Shown here: in pieces, positions 1 to 9,312 of the stretch | Layout of the letters: the number at the start of each line of letters is the position of its first letter | Numbering within the stretch: position 1 is the first letter of the stretch | DNA from: an uncultured Azospirillum sp. | GTDB lineage: Bacteria > Pseudomonadota > Alphaproteobacteria > RF32 > CAG-239 | DNA length: 42,630 nt | Assembly: GCA_946623145.1 (NCBI GenBank) | Contig: CAMOQT010000003.1 | Span: forward strand, 1-42,630 | Direction: 5' to 3' | Program-made: the position numbers and the translations under genes | Notes under the pieces: generated by a model | Databases searched by the model: none | Seen by the model: only the letters and a program-made list of their open reading frames with translations | Told to the model about the DNA's origin: nothing

Positions 1-104
1 AATTCAGAAACCGGTCGATGATATCCCATTACACGAGTCCAAATTTCGCATGGCTGTCTTTCTTCGTCTGCTAATTTGATATCTTCGATATTAATAACGG
101 TCAT
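1..104 (-). CDS. Partial small ORF matching the C-terminal glycyl-radical (NRDD) domain of anaerobic ribonucleotide reductase; runs off the window edge
   Basis: Minus-strand translation MTVINIEDIKLADEERQPCEIWTRVMGYHRPVSEF..., with a strong Shine-Dalgarno (aaaaGGAGaaacaattATG). CEIWTRVMGYHRPVSEF is typical of the NrdD C-terminus just before the glycyl-radical site. Shorter than the ORF-track cutoff. Confidence 0.8.
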   Translation of the reverse strand, partial: MTVINIEDIKLADEERQPCEIWTRVMGYHRPVSE

Positions 105-149
105 AATTGTTTCTCCTTTTCAGTAATAATGTTACGTCTTGTGTGTTAG

Positions 150-2210
150 TTATTCAGCAGCGCCAGTACTTGACATTGCTGCGTTGATTTTTGCGGCTCT
201 CTTTTCTTCATCACAGAGAGGGCAGAATTTGTGTTCTCCGGCAATATAGCCATGTTTCGGGCATACAGAGAATGTTGGAGTTATCGTGATGTATGGCAAA
301 CGATAATTTGTTAGTACGCGTTTGACAATATCTCGGCATACTTCAGCTGAAGAAATTCTTTGATTCATATACAAGTGCAATACTGTACCACCAGTATATT
401 TTGCTTGCAGATGTGCTTGCAAATCCAAAGCTTCAAACGGATCATCAGTATAGTTAACCGGTAATTGAGATGAGTTTGTATAGTATGGATTCTCAGGTGT
501 ACCAGCTTGAATGATATTTGGAAATCTCTTCTTATCTTCACGAGCAAAGCGGTAAGTTGCACTCTCTGCCGGAGTAGCTTCCAAATTATACATATGTCCT
601 GTTTCTTCTTGGATCTTAATTAATTTTGCACGGATATAATCCAAGAATTTTTCAGCAAACTGTTGTCCCCATTCATCGGCAATATTATGTTCACCGTCTG
701 TGTAGTTGAGGATCATTTCATTAATGCCGTTAACACCAATGGTTGAGAAGTGATTACGCAAAGTTCCAAGGTAGCGCTTTGTGAATGGGAATAAGCCATT
801 GTCAATCAAGCGTTGAATAACTTTACGTTTAATCTCTAATGAAGTACGAGCAATATTCAATAATTCATCAACACGTCCATATAAACCTGTCTCATTACCT
901 TTGTAAACATAACCTAAACGTGCACAGTTAAAGGTAACAACACCAATAGAACCTGTCTGCTCTGCAGAACCGAACAAACCATTACCACGAGCCAATAATT
1001 CACGTAAATCTAATTGCAAACGACAGCACATAGAACGAATTTGTCCCGGTTTCAATGATGAATTAATAAAGTTTTGGAAGTATGGTAAACCGTATTTAGC
1101 GGTCATTTCAAATAATAATAAAGTATTTTCATCTTCCCAAGGGAAATCCGGCGTCATATTATATGTCGGAATTGGAAAAGTAAATGGACGACCTTTAATA
1201 TCACCTCTCATCATAACAGAGATATATGCCTTGTTGATCATGTCCATTTCCGGTTTCAAATCACCATAAGTAAATGGTTGTTCTTCCCCTGCAATTAAAG
1301 GATGTTTGTCACGCAAATCTTCAGGGCATACCCAGTCAAACGTGAAGTTTGTAAATGGAGTCTGAGAACCCCAACGAGATGGAACGTTCAAATTGTAAAT
1401 TAACTCTTGGAAATTTTGCTCAACTTGCTCATAAGTTAAATGATCTTTACGAATATATGGAGCAAGATAAGTATCAACAGAAGAGAAAGCTTGAGCACCA
1501 GCCCATTCATTTTGCAATGTTCCCATAAAGTTAACCATTTGTCCGACAGCGGCACTTAAATGTTTAGCCGGACCTGCTTCTGTTTTACCGGGGACTCCAT
1601 TAAAGCCTTCATGCAACAAGTTCTTCAAAGACCAACCGGCACAATATGCTGCTAACATATCCAAATCATGAATATGTAAATCACCATTACGATGAGCTTC
1701 ACCGACTTCTGACGGATAAACGTGGCTTAACCAATAGTTTGCGGTTACTTTACCTGAAACATTCAAAATCAATCCACCATTAGAATATCCTTGGTTTGCA
1801 TTAGCATTAACACGCCAATCGAGTCTTTCCAAATATTCATTGATTGAACTTTCAACATCAACCATTACCTTATGATCCGTACGTGTGCGATTACGTTGAT
1901 CTCGATATAAAATATAAGCTTTGGCAGTTGCAAAATAGTTTGAAGAAATTAAAGCTTGCTCGACAACATCTTGAATATTTTCAATTGTTGGTAAAGATTC
2001 TGCATATTTATGCTTCATAACTTTCAAAACTTGACCGGTAATCAGCCATGCTTCATTTTCTCCGAACTCTCCTGTGCTGTTACCTGCCTTTAAGATAGCT
2101 TGAAATATTTTATTGCTATCAAACGGGGCTAATGTTCCATCTCTTTTGGTAACTTGTGAAATATTTATATTCTCATTTGCAATAGTGCTATGGTAAACTT
2201 GTTCTGACAT
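150..2210 (-). CDS. nrdD: Anaerobic (class III) ribonucleoside-triphosphate reductase, large part, lacking the glycyl-radical tail
   Basis: N-terminal ATP-cone (VTKRDGTLAPFDSNKIFQAILKA), RNR barrel motifs (SMCCRLQLDLRELLARGNGLFGSAEQTGSIGVVTFNCARLGY), and C-terminal zinc-type motif (CPKHGYIAGEHKFCPLCDEE). Confidence 0.95.
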   Translation of the reverse strand: MSEQVYHSTIANENINISQVTKRDGTLAPFDSNKIFQAILKAGNSTGEFGENEAWLITGQVLKVMKHKYAESLPTIENIQDVVEQALISSNYFATAKAYILYRDQRNRTRTDHKVMVDVESSINEYLERLDWRVNANANQGYSNGGLILNVSGKVTANYWLSHVYPSEVGEAHRNGDLHIHDLDMLAAYCAGWSLKNLLHEGFNGVPGKTEAGPAKHLSAAVGQMVNFMGTLQNEWAGAQAFSSVDTYLAPYIRKDHLTYEQVEQNFQELIYNLNVPSRWGSQTPFTNFTFDWVCPEDLRDKHPLIAGEEQPFTYGDLKPEMDMINKAYISVMMRGDIKGRPFTFPIPTYNMTPDFPWEDENTLLLFEMTAKYGLPYFQNFINSSLKPGQIRSMCCRLQLDLRELLARGNGLFGSAEQTGSIGVVTFNCARLGYVYKGNETGLYGRVDELLNIARTSLEIKRKVIQRLIDNGLFPFTKRYLGTLRNHFSTIGVNGINEMILNYTDGEHNIADEWGQQFAEKFLDYIRAKLIKIQEETGHMYNLEATPAESATYRFAREDKKRFPNIIQAGTPENPYYTNSSQLPVNYTDDPFEALDLQAHLQAKYTGGTVLHLYMNQRISSAEVCRDIVKRVLTNYRLPYITITPTFSVCPKHGYIAGEHKFCPLCDEEKRAAKINAAMSSTGAAE

Positions 2211-2272
2211 CTTAAGCGAATCTTTCTCTAAATTAAATGGTTAATATCCTTTTTTGTTGTTCAACATCTACA

Positions 2273-2320
2273 TACAATATATAGTATTAAAATTTTGTAA
2301 ATGTCGCTATATATTGTATA
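2273..2320. promoter_or_regulatory. Pair of NrdR-box-like sites upstream of nrdD
   Basis: TACAATATATAGTATT (2273-2288) and CGCTATATATTGTATA (2305-2320) resemble the NrdR box (acaCwATATATwGtgt); starts are 32 bp apart, about three helical turns. Confidence 0.7.
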
Positions 2321-2540
2321 CACAATTTTTTTTATTTTTGTTCTGCTATTATTTTTCTTGATTGCTATTTTGGGTAAGAATATTCATATAATCAATGTGA
2401 AAAACCCTTTTTTCGAGCTTGACAGGAGCTATCTTATTCAAAAACAAACATAAAAAATTTTCGCCCTTATGGATAAGTTTGTTAATAAGATTTTTATACT
2501 TATTTTTCAATGCATTAGAATTTATCTTTTTTTTACAAAA

Positions 2541-2571
2541 AAATACCACAGAAAACGACTCTGTGGTATTT
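2541..2571 (-). terminator. Rho-independent terminator downstream of the TolC-like gene
   Basis: AAATACCACAGA / TCTGTGGTATTT 12-bp stem followed by a U-run on the minus strand. Confidence 0.75.
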
Positions 2572-2589
2572 TGCAATTTATCCCTTAAA

Positions 2590-4488
2590 TCAATGAGATG
2601 GCATAACTTCGACATCTGTTCCTAAATCGGATTCGTCAACATATCTATCTCGGCAATGCTTTCCGACACAGCGTTTTAGAACTGTCGCTCTACTACCGTC
2701 AGTCAACCCTCTTACTCTCAGAGACTCTTCATAAACTTCAACAATTATTAATCGAAATTCTATATAACCTAAACGATTATCAGAATCACTTATATATATC
2801 TTTATAGGATATATTCCTTCATTAGAAGGCATTGCAACACCCGTAAATTTATAGGTTTCTGGATCATATTTTAACCAACGAGGAAGCGGTTTATGATTGG
2901 CTAAGCCGGCACGTGTTGTAACATCTCCTTTAATTTCCATTTTTTGGAACACTTCATTAGGAATCTTAATTTCTATTCTTTGACCTGTCTCATAGGTAAC
3001 ATCAGGCATCCATTCACCGCTCAAATTAATTGCCGGGCGTTTTCCCGGAATTTCGGCCGGACGAGGACGATTATCCGGAATAAAGATGCCTTTACGCCAT
3101 TCTTCCATTGTTTTACGCAAAGCAATTGCAATTTGAGATGGTTTTTTATCAAGAATCGAATAAGGAATCGCATCCAAGCCAACAGTTGCATACAAATTAC
3201 CTAAAGAATCCTGGACTTCGGCATAAGCTTGGAAAGCTTTAACCTCGTCACTAACAGCTCTTGCACCTTCTAATATTGATTTAGAAGATTTATGACCATT
3301 CTTTATAGAAACATCTTCTGCAATATCTTCTGATGTGGAAGCAATTTCCATATTTACCTGATAATCTTCTACAGCTGATGTGTACCAAGCCCAAGAGAGG
3401 TAAACTTGGTTAAGAATCAAATTTGTCATGCGCTGACGACGTAAAGTATCTGCTTCAGTTAAATTTTGATTCTTTACATTTTCAATAATCGTCATACCAA
3501 TGTCTTTAGCTTGACGAGACCATAAGCGATTATAGTAGTTCGGGTCATTTTTATATTTTGCTTTTTCACCCGGACGGAAACTTTTTACAACGATTTGTAA
3601 ATCTTCCGTATTTGTCTGTAAATCATAAATTCTCAATTCCGGACGATTAACTAAAGCTAACCATTCTAATTGTGATAATTCATTTTTCAAAGCCGGAAGT
3701 TCAAAATTACCATATTCTTTACCAACTAATTTATATTGTGTCGTTGGGTGGAATCCCATCAATCCAGCCAAGCGAATCTCTGCTGTTTCCATCTTACGTT
3801 TTAACTCCAGCAGATTTTTAATCGAATCCATATAATTGCGTTTTCTTTTTAACTCTGATGTTTTTAATGAACCTCCCTTCTGAGCCAGTTTTTTAGCTTC
3901 TGCATTCAATTCATCAACATCCAAAGTCATATATTCAACCATATCATCGATAACAGGTATCAATTTTTGAGCAGCTAATGTCTGCCAGTATAGGCGGCGG
4001 GTTTCTTGTAATATATTATGAATAACCTTTCTGCTGCGCTCAACGGAAGCTCCTGCGTGAAAACCGTCTGCGGCACTTTGGTAGTACATCCCTGTAATAT
4101 CCAAAATATTCCATGCTACTTTCATATCCGGGCTAATACGACTATTTAATGTATCATTACTATACCCTGCCGTTGCCACAATATCAGGTAATTTGGACGC
4201 CGGTGCTTTTCCTGCCTCTATCAAACTTTGCTCATAACTGATTAAACGTCTGGAATAATTGTATTTTAGAGCTAACGCCATCGCCATATATATATCTATC
4301 GGCTTTTCAATCTTTTGAGGCGCATCAATAAACATATTTTGAACATCGACATCAGCGCGAATCGCTCTATCCCAATCGCTATAATACACAGGTTCAGGTC
4401 CTGCGACCATAATTTCCTCTGTTTGAGGAGTTGAACAAGCGCTAACAATAGCAGATATTACCAGGAATGAGCATAAATTTTTTTTCAT
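2590..4488 (-). CDS. TolC-family outer membrane lipoprotein with a C-terminal Ig/cadherin-like domain
   Basis: Lipobox (FLVISAIVSACSTP), long helical TolC-like region (ALKYNYSRRLISYEQSLIEAGKAPASKLPDIVATAGYS..., coiled-coil ELNAEAKKLAQKGGSLKTSELKRKR), C-terminal GLANHKPLPRWLKYDPETYKFTGVAMPSNEGIYPIKIYISDSDNRLGYIEFRLIIVE resembling He_PIG/CADG domains. Confidence 0.7.
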   Translation of the reverse strand: MKKNLCSFLVISAIVSACSTPQTEEIMVAGPEPVYYSDWDRAIRADVDVQNMFIDAPQKIEKPIDIYMAMALALKYNYSRRLISYEQSLIEAGKAPASKLPDIVATAGYSNDTLNSRISPDMKVAWNILDITGMYYQSAADGFHAGASVERSRKVIHNILQETRRLYWQTLAAQKLIPVIDDMVEYMTLDVDELNAEAKKLAQKGGSLKTSELKRKRNYMDSIKNLLELKRKMETAEIRLAGLMGFHPTTQYKLVGKEYGNFELPALKNELSQLEWLALVNRPELRIYDLQTNTEDLQIVVKSFRPGEKAKYKNDPNYYNRLWSRQAKDIGMTIIENVKNQNLTEADTLRRQRMTNLILNQVYLSWAWYTSAVEDYQVNMEIASTSEDIAEDVSIKNGHKSSKSILEGARAVSDEVKAFQAYAEVQDSLGNLYATVGLDAIPYSILDKKPSQIAIALRKTMEEWRKGIFIPDNRPRPAEIPGKRPAINLSGEWMPDVTYETGQRIEIKIPNEVFQKMEIKGDVTTRAGLANHKPLPRWLKYDPETYKFTGVAMPSNEGIYPIKIYISDSDNRLGYIEFRLIIVEVYEESLRVRGLTDGSRATVLKRCVGKHCRDRYVDESDLGTDVEVMPSH

Positions 4489-4623
4489 AACATAAACCCT
4501 TTATATACTTCTATGCTATATAATTAACTCAATAAATTGAAACTGAACAGTATTTATTTGATTTTATTCAGCTTTCATATCATAATATTTTATATAGAAT
4601 TAAATTGAGGTTAAATTTTTATT

Positions 4624-5397
4624 ATGTTTGATATTTTTAATACTGTTTTTAAATACAAAGAAAAATTAAGTCCGGATAAACTCGGAGCATATCCTGAGCG
4701 CCTTCATGTCAAAGCTATGCCCGAACGCCGTTATCTATGGTCTTCACGGATTTTGGTTATTGTTGCCGTGTTCAGCATTGCTTTTAATCTCATTTTAACC
4801 AGCACTATTTATCTGCTTTTGCCTGAACGGAGAAGCGCACCTCGTTTATTTTATATTGATCACAGATATAATCAATTGCAGTTACTGCAACCTGCTGAAA
4901 TCAATGTTTCGGTTTTTAATCTGGTAACAGAAGAACAAATCAAAAATTACATTATGTTAAGATATCTTATTGGAAAAAGATATGATGAGCTAGCTGCTCG
5001 TTGGGGAAAAGCTTCTCCGCTTTATTGGATGTCTTCTCCTTCTGTTTATTCTAACTTTTCTGATGGAGAAGCCCCACAAGGTAGTGCATTACAACGTGTT
5101 CGCCATTTATTGCGAAATGTTAAAATAGATTGGATTTCTCAAATTTCTGCGGATGTTTGGCAAGTTCAATTCCAAACTCTTGATTATTACCCCGGCAGAA
5201 AAGAACCGGATATCACCATCTGGAGATCCACACTCCGTGTCGCTTACAGAATCATCAATTATCCGGATAAAAACTATGCTTTACTAAATCCTTTTGGATT
5301 TTTGGTAACCAATTATTCTTTAGCTTACCATGGAAAACCGAATGTTTCCGAGCACTATATTGAAAAGGCTCGCGATACAAATAAACGCAGACGGTAA
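4624..5397 (+). CDS. VirB8-like type IV secretion system inner membrane protein
   Basis: Short cytoplasmic N-terminus, one TM, periplasmic domain with IKNYIMLRYLIGKRYDE, MSSPSVYSNF and a terminal LLNPFGFLVTNYSLAY motif (compare VirB8 NPLGFxVTxYR). Confidence 0.65.
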   Translation: MFDIFNTVFKYKEKLSPDKLGAYPERLHVKAMPERRYLWSSRILVIVAVFSIAFNLILTSTIYLLLPERRSAPRLFYIDHRYNQLQLLQPAEINVSVFNLVTEEQIKNYIMLRYLIGKRYDELAARWGKASPLYWMSSPSVYSNFSDGEAPQGSALQRVRHLLRNVKIDWISQISADVWQVQFQTLDYYPGRKEPDITIWRSTLRVAYRIINYPDKNYALLNPFGFLVTNYSLAYHGKPNVSEHYIEKARDTNKRRR

Positions 5398-5401
5398 ACG
5401 A

Positions 5402-5563
5402 TTACCACTCTATATTGGTTCCATCAATACAGCGTTGCGGATTTTTCTCACACACATTCTCTCTACCGAGATTGTGTAATCGGTTACGTTCAGGTGTGAA
5501 TTTTCCTGCTTCACAGGCGGACAAAAAAGCAATAAGACAAAAACAAATGATAATTTTTTTCAT
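5402..5563 (-). CDS. Small lipoprotein, 53 aa, unknown function
   Basis: MKKIIICFCLIAFLSACEAGKF... gives a signal peptide with lipobox LSAC; RBS AAAGGAAAAAAG precedes this internal ATG, so it is preferred over the 60-aa start. Confidence 0.6.
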   Translation of the reverse strand: MKKIIICFCLIAFLSACEAGKFTPERNRLHNLGRENVCEKNPQRCIDGTNIEW

Positions 5564-5573
5564 CTTTTTTCCT

Positions 5574-5942
5574 TTAAAATACAAGATGTAAACTAAAATA
5601 TAATGCTAATAAAACGATAATTCTGGCCAAATACTTTAATAAAGCACTCTTATCATATTCTGCAGAACTGCGCCAAACCCCTAAAATTACCGAAAACAGA
5701 TAAACAAAAAATATGACCAGGCTGGTCAAATAGCAGACAACGGATAACAATATATCAGACCCATCTCTTAACGGATTATAATAGTGTGTCAAAAAAACAA
5801 AAATACTACGTCCATGTAATTGAGGTGCCAAAACATGTCCACAAACTCTTACAATAAAATAGCAGATAAAATAGCCTAATACACCAAACTTCCAAAAAGT
5901 TTCGCCCAGACTTAATTCCCCTGCTAAAAATTTTTTATACAT
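5574..5942 (-). CDS. Multi-pass membrane protein, unknown function
   Basis: 122 aa with about three hydrophobic segments; spaced as a gene directly upstream of the lipoprotein. Confidence 0.55.
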   Translation of the reverse strand: MYKKFLAGELSLGETFWKFGVLGYFICYFIVRVCGHVLAPQLHGRSIFVFLTHYYNPLRDGSDILLSVVCYLTSLVIFFVYLFSVILGVWRSSAEYDKSALLKYLARIIVLLALYFSLHLVF

Positions 5943-6012
5943 AACAGCTTCTTTCTATCCAATACCATTTGATCACAGTTTAAATATTTCTTTAAATTTA
6001 TCAAGTTCTTTT

Positions 6013-7725
6013 TCAGAAATGCGGAACTATTTCAATGTAATTTTTCGTCCCTATTTCCTGTTGAATTTTTGCTATATATTGAGAATGTTCACCCCATACT
6101 GTATATTTATCAATAAATGCTTTTGCCTTATTGGGAGATTTTGAAAGTTGCAAAGCTATTGTCTCCTCTAATAAAGCATATGCTGCCTCATGGAATTTAT
6201 CAAAATGGATATGAACTTTATGTTCAGCATCAAAACTAAAAGCACCTCTTGCCAATAAGTAATTAAAATGTATTAATTCTGAAATTCGGTGTGCCTCTAC
6301 AGGTTCTGCTTTCAAAAACAATCTTTTAACGACCCATGTCGTATATATTTTTTTCAATGTTTCTTCTGTAATAACACCTATTTTAGCATATTCAGGCATA
6401 AATGTAATTGAAACCATATCTGCTTTATGTTCTTCAATAATACTCTTATAATTTCCCAAAGCCCGTTGATAATTATTGTCAGGTCCTAATGAATGACCGT
6501 TTTCATGTCCAATGACAAACAGATGATCTGCTTCATCATCATAATATTTATGAAACTCTGAAGCAACCAAACGATCTAATATCTTTTTTTCTCGTTCTTT
6601 ATCTCCTGATTGTCGAACTTGACGATGATAAACATTTCTACGTCCACCACCGGTTTTAATAGCTAATTTATCATTATTAGGTAAATTCTGAGCCAAAGTA
6701 ATCGCTCCTCGACATTGAGCATAATCTCCAGCCAACATGGCAATGTCTGCATCAACCATTGTTTGTTTTAATTCGCCTCCGGAAGTAACATTTTGCTCAT
6801 ACCTGTCACTTAAAGGCATTAATTTTGCCAAATTAGGAATATATTCCTTGAATTGCAAAATTAAATTCGTTCCCTCTTTATTGACAATTCCCGCTCTGGC
6901 ACCAAGCATATCTTTTGCATTGATTTCAATTCCATGACTTTCTAATTCTGATAAAAGGTCCGGATTATCATAAATACTCGGCGTCATTTTATCATCATAA
7001 CTTTCTCGACCAATCGTAAACTCAAGCTGATTATTATTTTGCAAAACAGCCCAATGCTTATCCGCAAGCATATCCATATCTTCGTTGTTTTGTATCAGTG
7101 CTTGAGCTTGCCAACCTAAAAAATCCTTAAAATCTTCATCCGTCGTATAATGTGCAGCTACTTCTAGTTCATTAGCGACTTTAGAAAAAATCTCAGAAAA
7201 ATATTCGGTATAATCTATCGCTTTAAGATTTTCGCCCTCACGACGCACCATCGTACGAACACTTAAAATCTTTTTAATTTCTTCTATTTTACCTTGGGTC
7301 AACATTCTTTTTATAATATGGTGAAATTCTTCTGTTGTTAAATCAGAAGGATAAAAATTACGACCTATGGCACCTTTGACGCCTTTAAATATTTCAATAG
7401 GCTCAACATCTATTCCGTTATGACCTTCTACACCTCTAAACATTTCAAAAAGTTTTAATGTTTTTTCTGCATAGCTACTTGTACGTGCCGCCTCTTTCAG
7501 GGCTTTATGCATACTTAAATTTAAAGCATGATCTTGTTCTTCCGCCACTTCATTAAAATATTCAGCTGCCTTTACCAAATGCTCCAGAGCTTTTTTATTT
7601 CCTTCTGTTAAGTTTTGATATCCCGAAAAATCTCTATCAATAAGCTCTATCTTTCTGGTTTTATGGCTTAAAATATCATCTAACTCTTCTTCTTTCAGAG
7701 AAATTTCATATTCATTAATCTTCAT
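6013..7725 (-). CDS. M49-like (dipeptidyl peptidase III-like) zinc metallopeptidase, divergent
   Basis: VIGHENGHSLGPDNNY followed by SIIEEHKADMVS: H-E-x-x-H and E-E-x-x-A-D motifs in the spacing expected for M49-like families. Confidence 0.65.
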   Translation of the reverse strand: MKINEYEISLKEEELDDILSHKTRKIELIDRDFSGYQNLTEGNKKALEHLVKAAEYFNEVAEEQDHALNLSMHKALKEAARTSSYAEKTLKLFEMFRGVEGHNGIDVEPIEIFKGVKGAIGRNFYPSDLTTEEFHHIIKRMLTQGKIEEIKKILSVRTMVRREGENLKAIDYTEYFSEIFSKVANELEVAAHYTTDEDFKDFLGWQAQALIQNNEDMDMLADKHWAVLQNNNQLEFTIGRESYDDKMTPSIYDNPDLLSELESHGIEINAKDMLGARAGIVNKEGTNLILQFKEYIPNLAKLMPLSDRYEQNVTSGGELKQTMVDADIAMLAGDYAQCRGAITLAQNLPNNDKLAIKTGGGRRNVYHRQVRQSGDKEREKKILDRLVASEFHKYYDDEADHLFVIGHENGHSLGPDNNYQRALGNYKSIIEEHKADMVSITFMPEYAKIGVITEETLKKIYTTWVVKRLFLKAEPVEAHRISELIHFNYLLARGAFSFDAEHKVHIHFDKFHEAAYALLEETIALQLSKSPNKAKAFIDKYTVWGEHSQYIAKIQQEIGTKNYIEIVPHF

Positions 7726-9292
7726 TTTTTATCTCCACTGCTCTAAAGCGATAAACGTTAATTCCGTTATTCCAATAATTAGGATTCATTCCTGCTTTTA
7801 TTTTAAGTTGTTTAAAAAATTCAGTTTTATCTCTCAACTGTGTCCAAACAACCGGCAGAAAAACACCTTGACGGTTTCCATCTCTGATAACTATTCCGTC
7901 TTTTCCTGCTTTTATTTGTTTTAAGACATCTTGTTCGTTGGTATAATTAATCTTTTCAAAATTCGTTAACAGAGAAATACTATATGTTATTTCCGGTAAT
8001 TCATCTTCTGTTACCGGAGAAAAACGATTATCTTCTAACGCTGCGGCATAAGCATTATTTGCAATTCCCTGTGCAACCGAAAGAGTTGGCAGAATATTTC
8101 CTATACATCCTCTGAGTTCTCCATTCTTATATAAAGTTACAAAAACCGCCCCTTTATCAAATAAATCTTCAGGAAAACTGCTACGAGAAGGAGAATAATG
8201 TTTATGATGCTTAACAGCTTTTACTAAACCTTCTTGAGCTATTTGCATTAATATATCTTTATAAAGATTACTGAAATTTTGCAAATTATCTGTTTCTTTT
8301 TCGAGTTTACTTTGTTTTTCTATAACTTCATCAGGATAAAAACTCCAGGCTCCATAGCCGACAACTTTTGACTTATCACCTTGACTATCTCCGGAATTAA
8401 TCAATTCTAACATTTGTGGACGATAATTACTGTTTTCTGCCAAAATCAATGCTGCATTTATTCCGGTAGCTCCGCAAGATTCATGATCATCCAAAAACTT
8501 ACCCTTGCTTATTTTTTTAGCTGTTTTGGCATCAATTTTAACCGCTTCGTTATATTGATAATAATGAGATAAATCTGCCGAAACGATCATAATTGTGTCC
8601 TCATTCATCAGATATTTTTGCAGTCCTTTAGATAAATCTTCTGGAGAAATATTTCCGTATATGATAGGGATAATTTCGGCCTGTGGTAAAACTTTTTGAA
8701 TAAAAGGAAGCTGAACTTCTATGCTATGCTCTTTTATATGTGCCCGATTATTAATATTGAATTGCTTGTTTTCTGCCGCTAATTGCTTAACAATCTGCTT
8801 ATTAACTTTAACATCTCCCAATGGGGTAGAAAAATAATCTATATCTGATAAAAAAGCACCTTGGCCACCATAAAAATGAGAAGGACCAACCAATATAATC
8901 TTCTTTATTTTTGCCGCTGCTCCCAGTAGTGTTGCATAAGCTTTTCCTGCTGCTCCGGCAGAATATTCATATCCGGCATGAGGGACAATTAACATTTTGG
9001 GATAATGACTATATGTAAATTTAAATTCCCCTGATTGTTGAATATATTTTTCAACATTTTTAGATAATTTCTCTGGTTGCGCCATATAAAACAATCCTGC
9101 TACGGCCGGATTTCTGTACTGAGCCAACACATCCTCCTTAGCTTGATAATTAGTTACATATTTGGAATTTGCAGATAAATATTTATCCCAATACCAATAA
9201 TTCAGAATTATTATTGCGACGACAATACACCCTCTTATGATGTACTTGGTTATTTTTGACGATTCAACCTCTTTCTTTTTTTTGCGTCCCAT
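7715..9292 (-). CDS. Membrane-anchored Memo-AMMECR1 fusion (AmmeMemoRadiSam system proteins B and A in one chain)
   Basis: N-terminal TM; Memo motifs RNPAVAGLFY, VPHAGYEYSAGAAGKAYATL, VGPSHFYGG, EHSIEVQLPFIQ, SADLSHYY; AMMECR1 motifs GAVFVTLYKNGELRGCIG, AALEDNRFSPVTEDELPEITYSISLL, GVFLPVVW. Confidence 0.9.
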   Translation of the reverse strand: MGRKKKKEVESSKITKYIIRGCIVVAIIILNYWYWDKYLSANSKYVTNYQAKEDVLAQYRNPAVAGLFYMAQPEKLSKNVEKYIQQSGEFKFTYSHYPKMLIVPHAGYEYSAGAAGKAYATLLGAAAKIKKIILVGPSHFYGGQGAFLSDIDYFSTPLGDVKVNKQIVKQLAAENKQFNINNRAHIKEHSIEVQLPFIQKVLPQAEIIPIIYGNISPEDLSKGLQKYLMNEDTIMIVSADLSHYYQYNEAVKIDAKTAKKISKGKFLDDHESCGATGINAALILAENSNYRPQMLELINSGDSQGDKSKVVGYGAWSFYPDEVIEKQSKLEKETDNLQNFSNLYKDILMQIAQEGLVKAVKHHKHYSPSRSSFPEDLFDKGAVFVTLYKNGELRGCIGNILPTLSVAQGIANNAYAAALEDNRFSPVTEDELPEITYSISLLTNFEKINYTNEQDVLKQIKAGKDGIVIRDGNRQGVFLPVVWTQLRDKTEFFKQLKIKAGMNPNYWNNGINVYRFRAVEIKNED

Positions 9293-9312
9293 TTATCTTC
9301 TCGTTATTTTAA

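Noticed and set aside
2349-2615. 88-aa minus-strand ORF and the opposing 68-aa plus ORF (2419..2625)
   Set aside because: Overlap the terminator hairpin and the 3' end of the TolC-like gene; low-complexity Lys/Asn or Phe-rich translations typical of AT-rich noncoding DNA.
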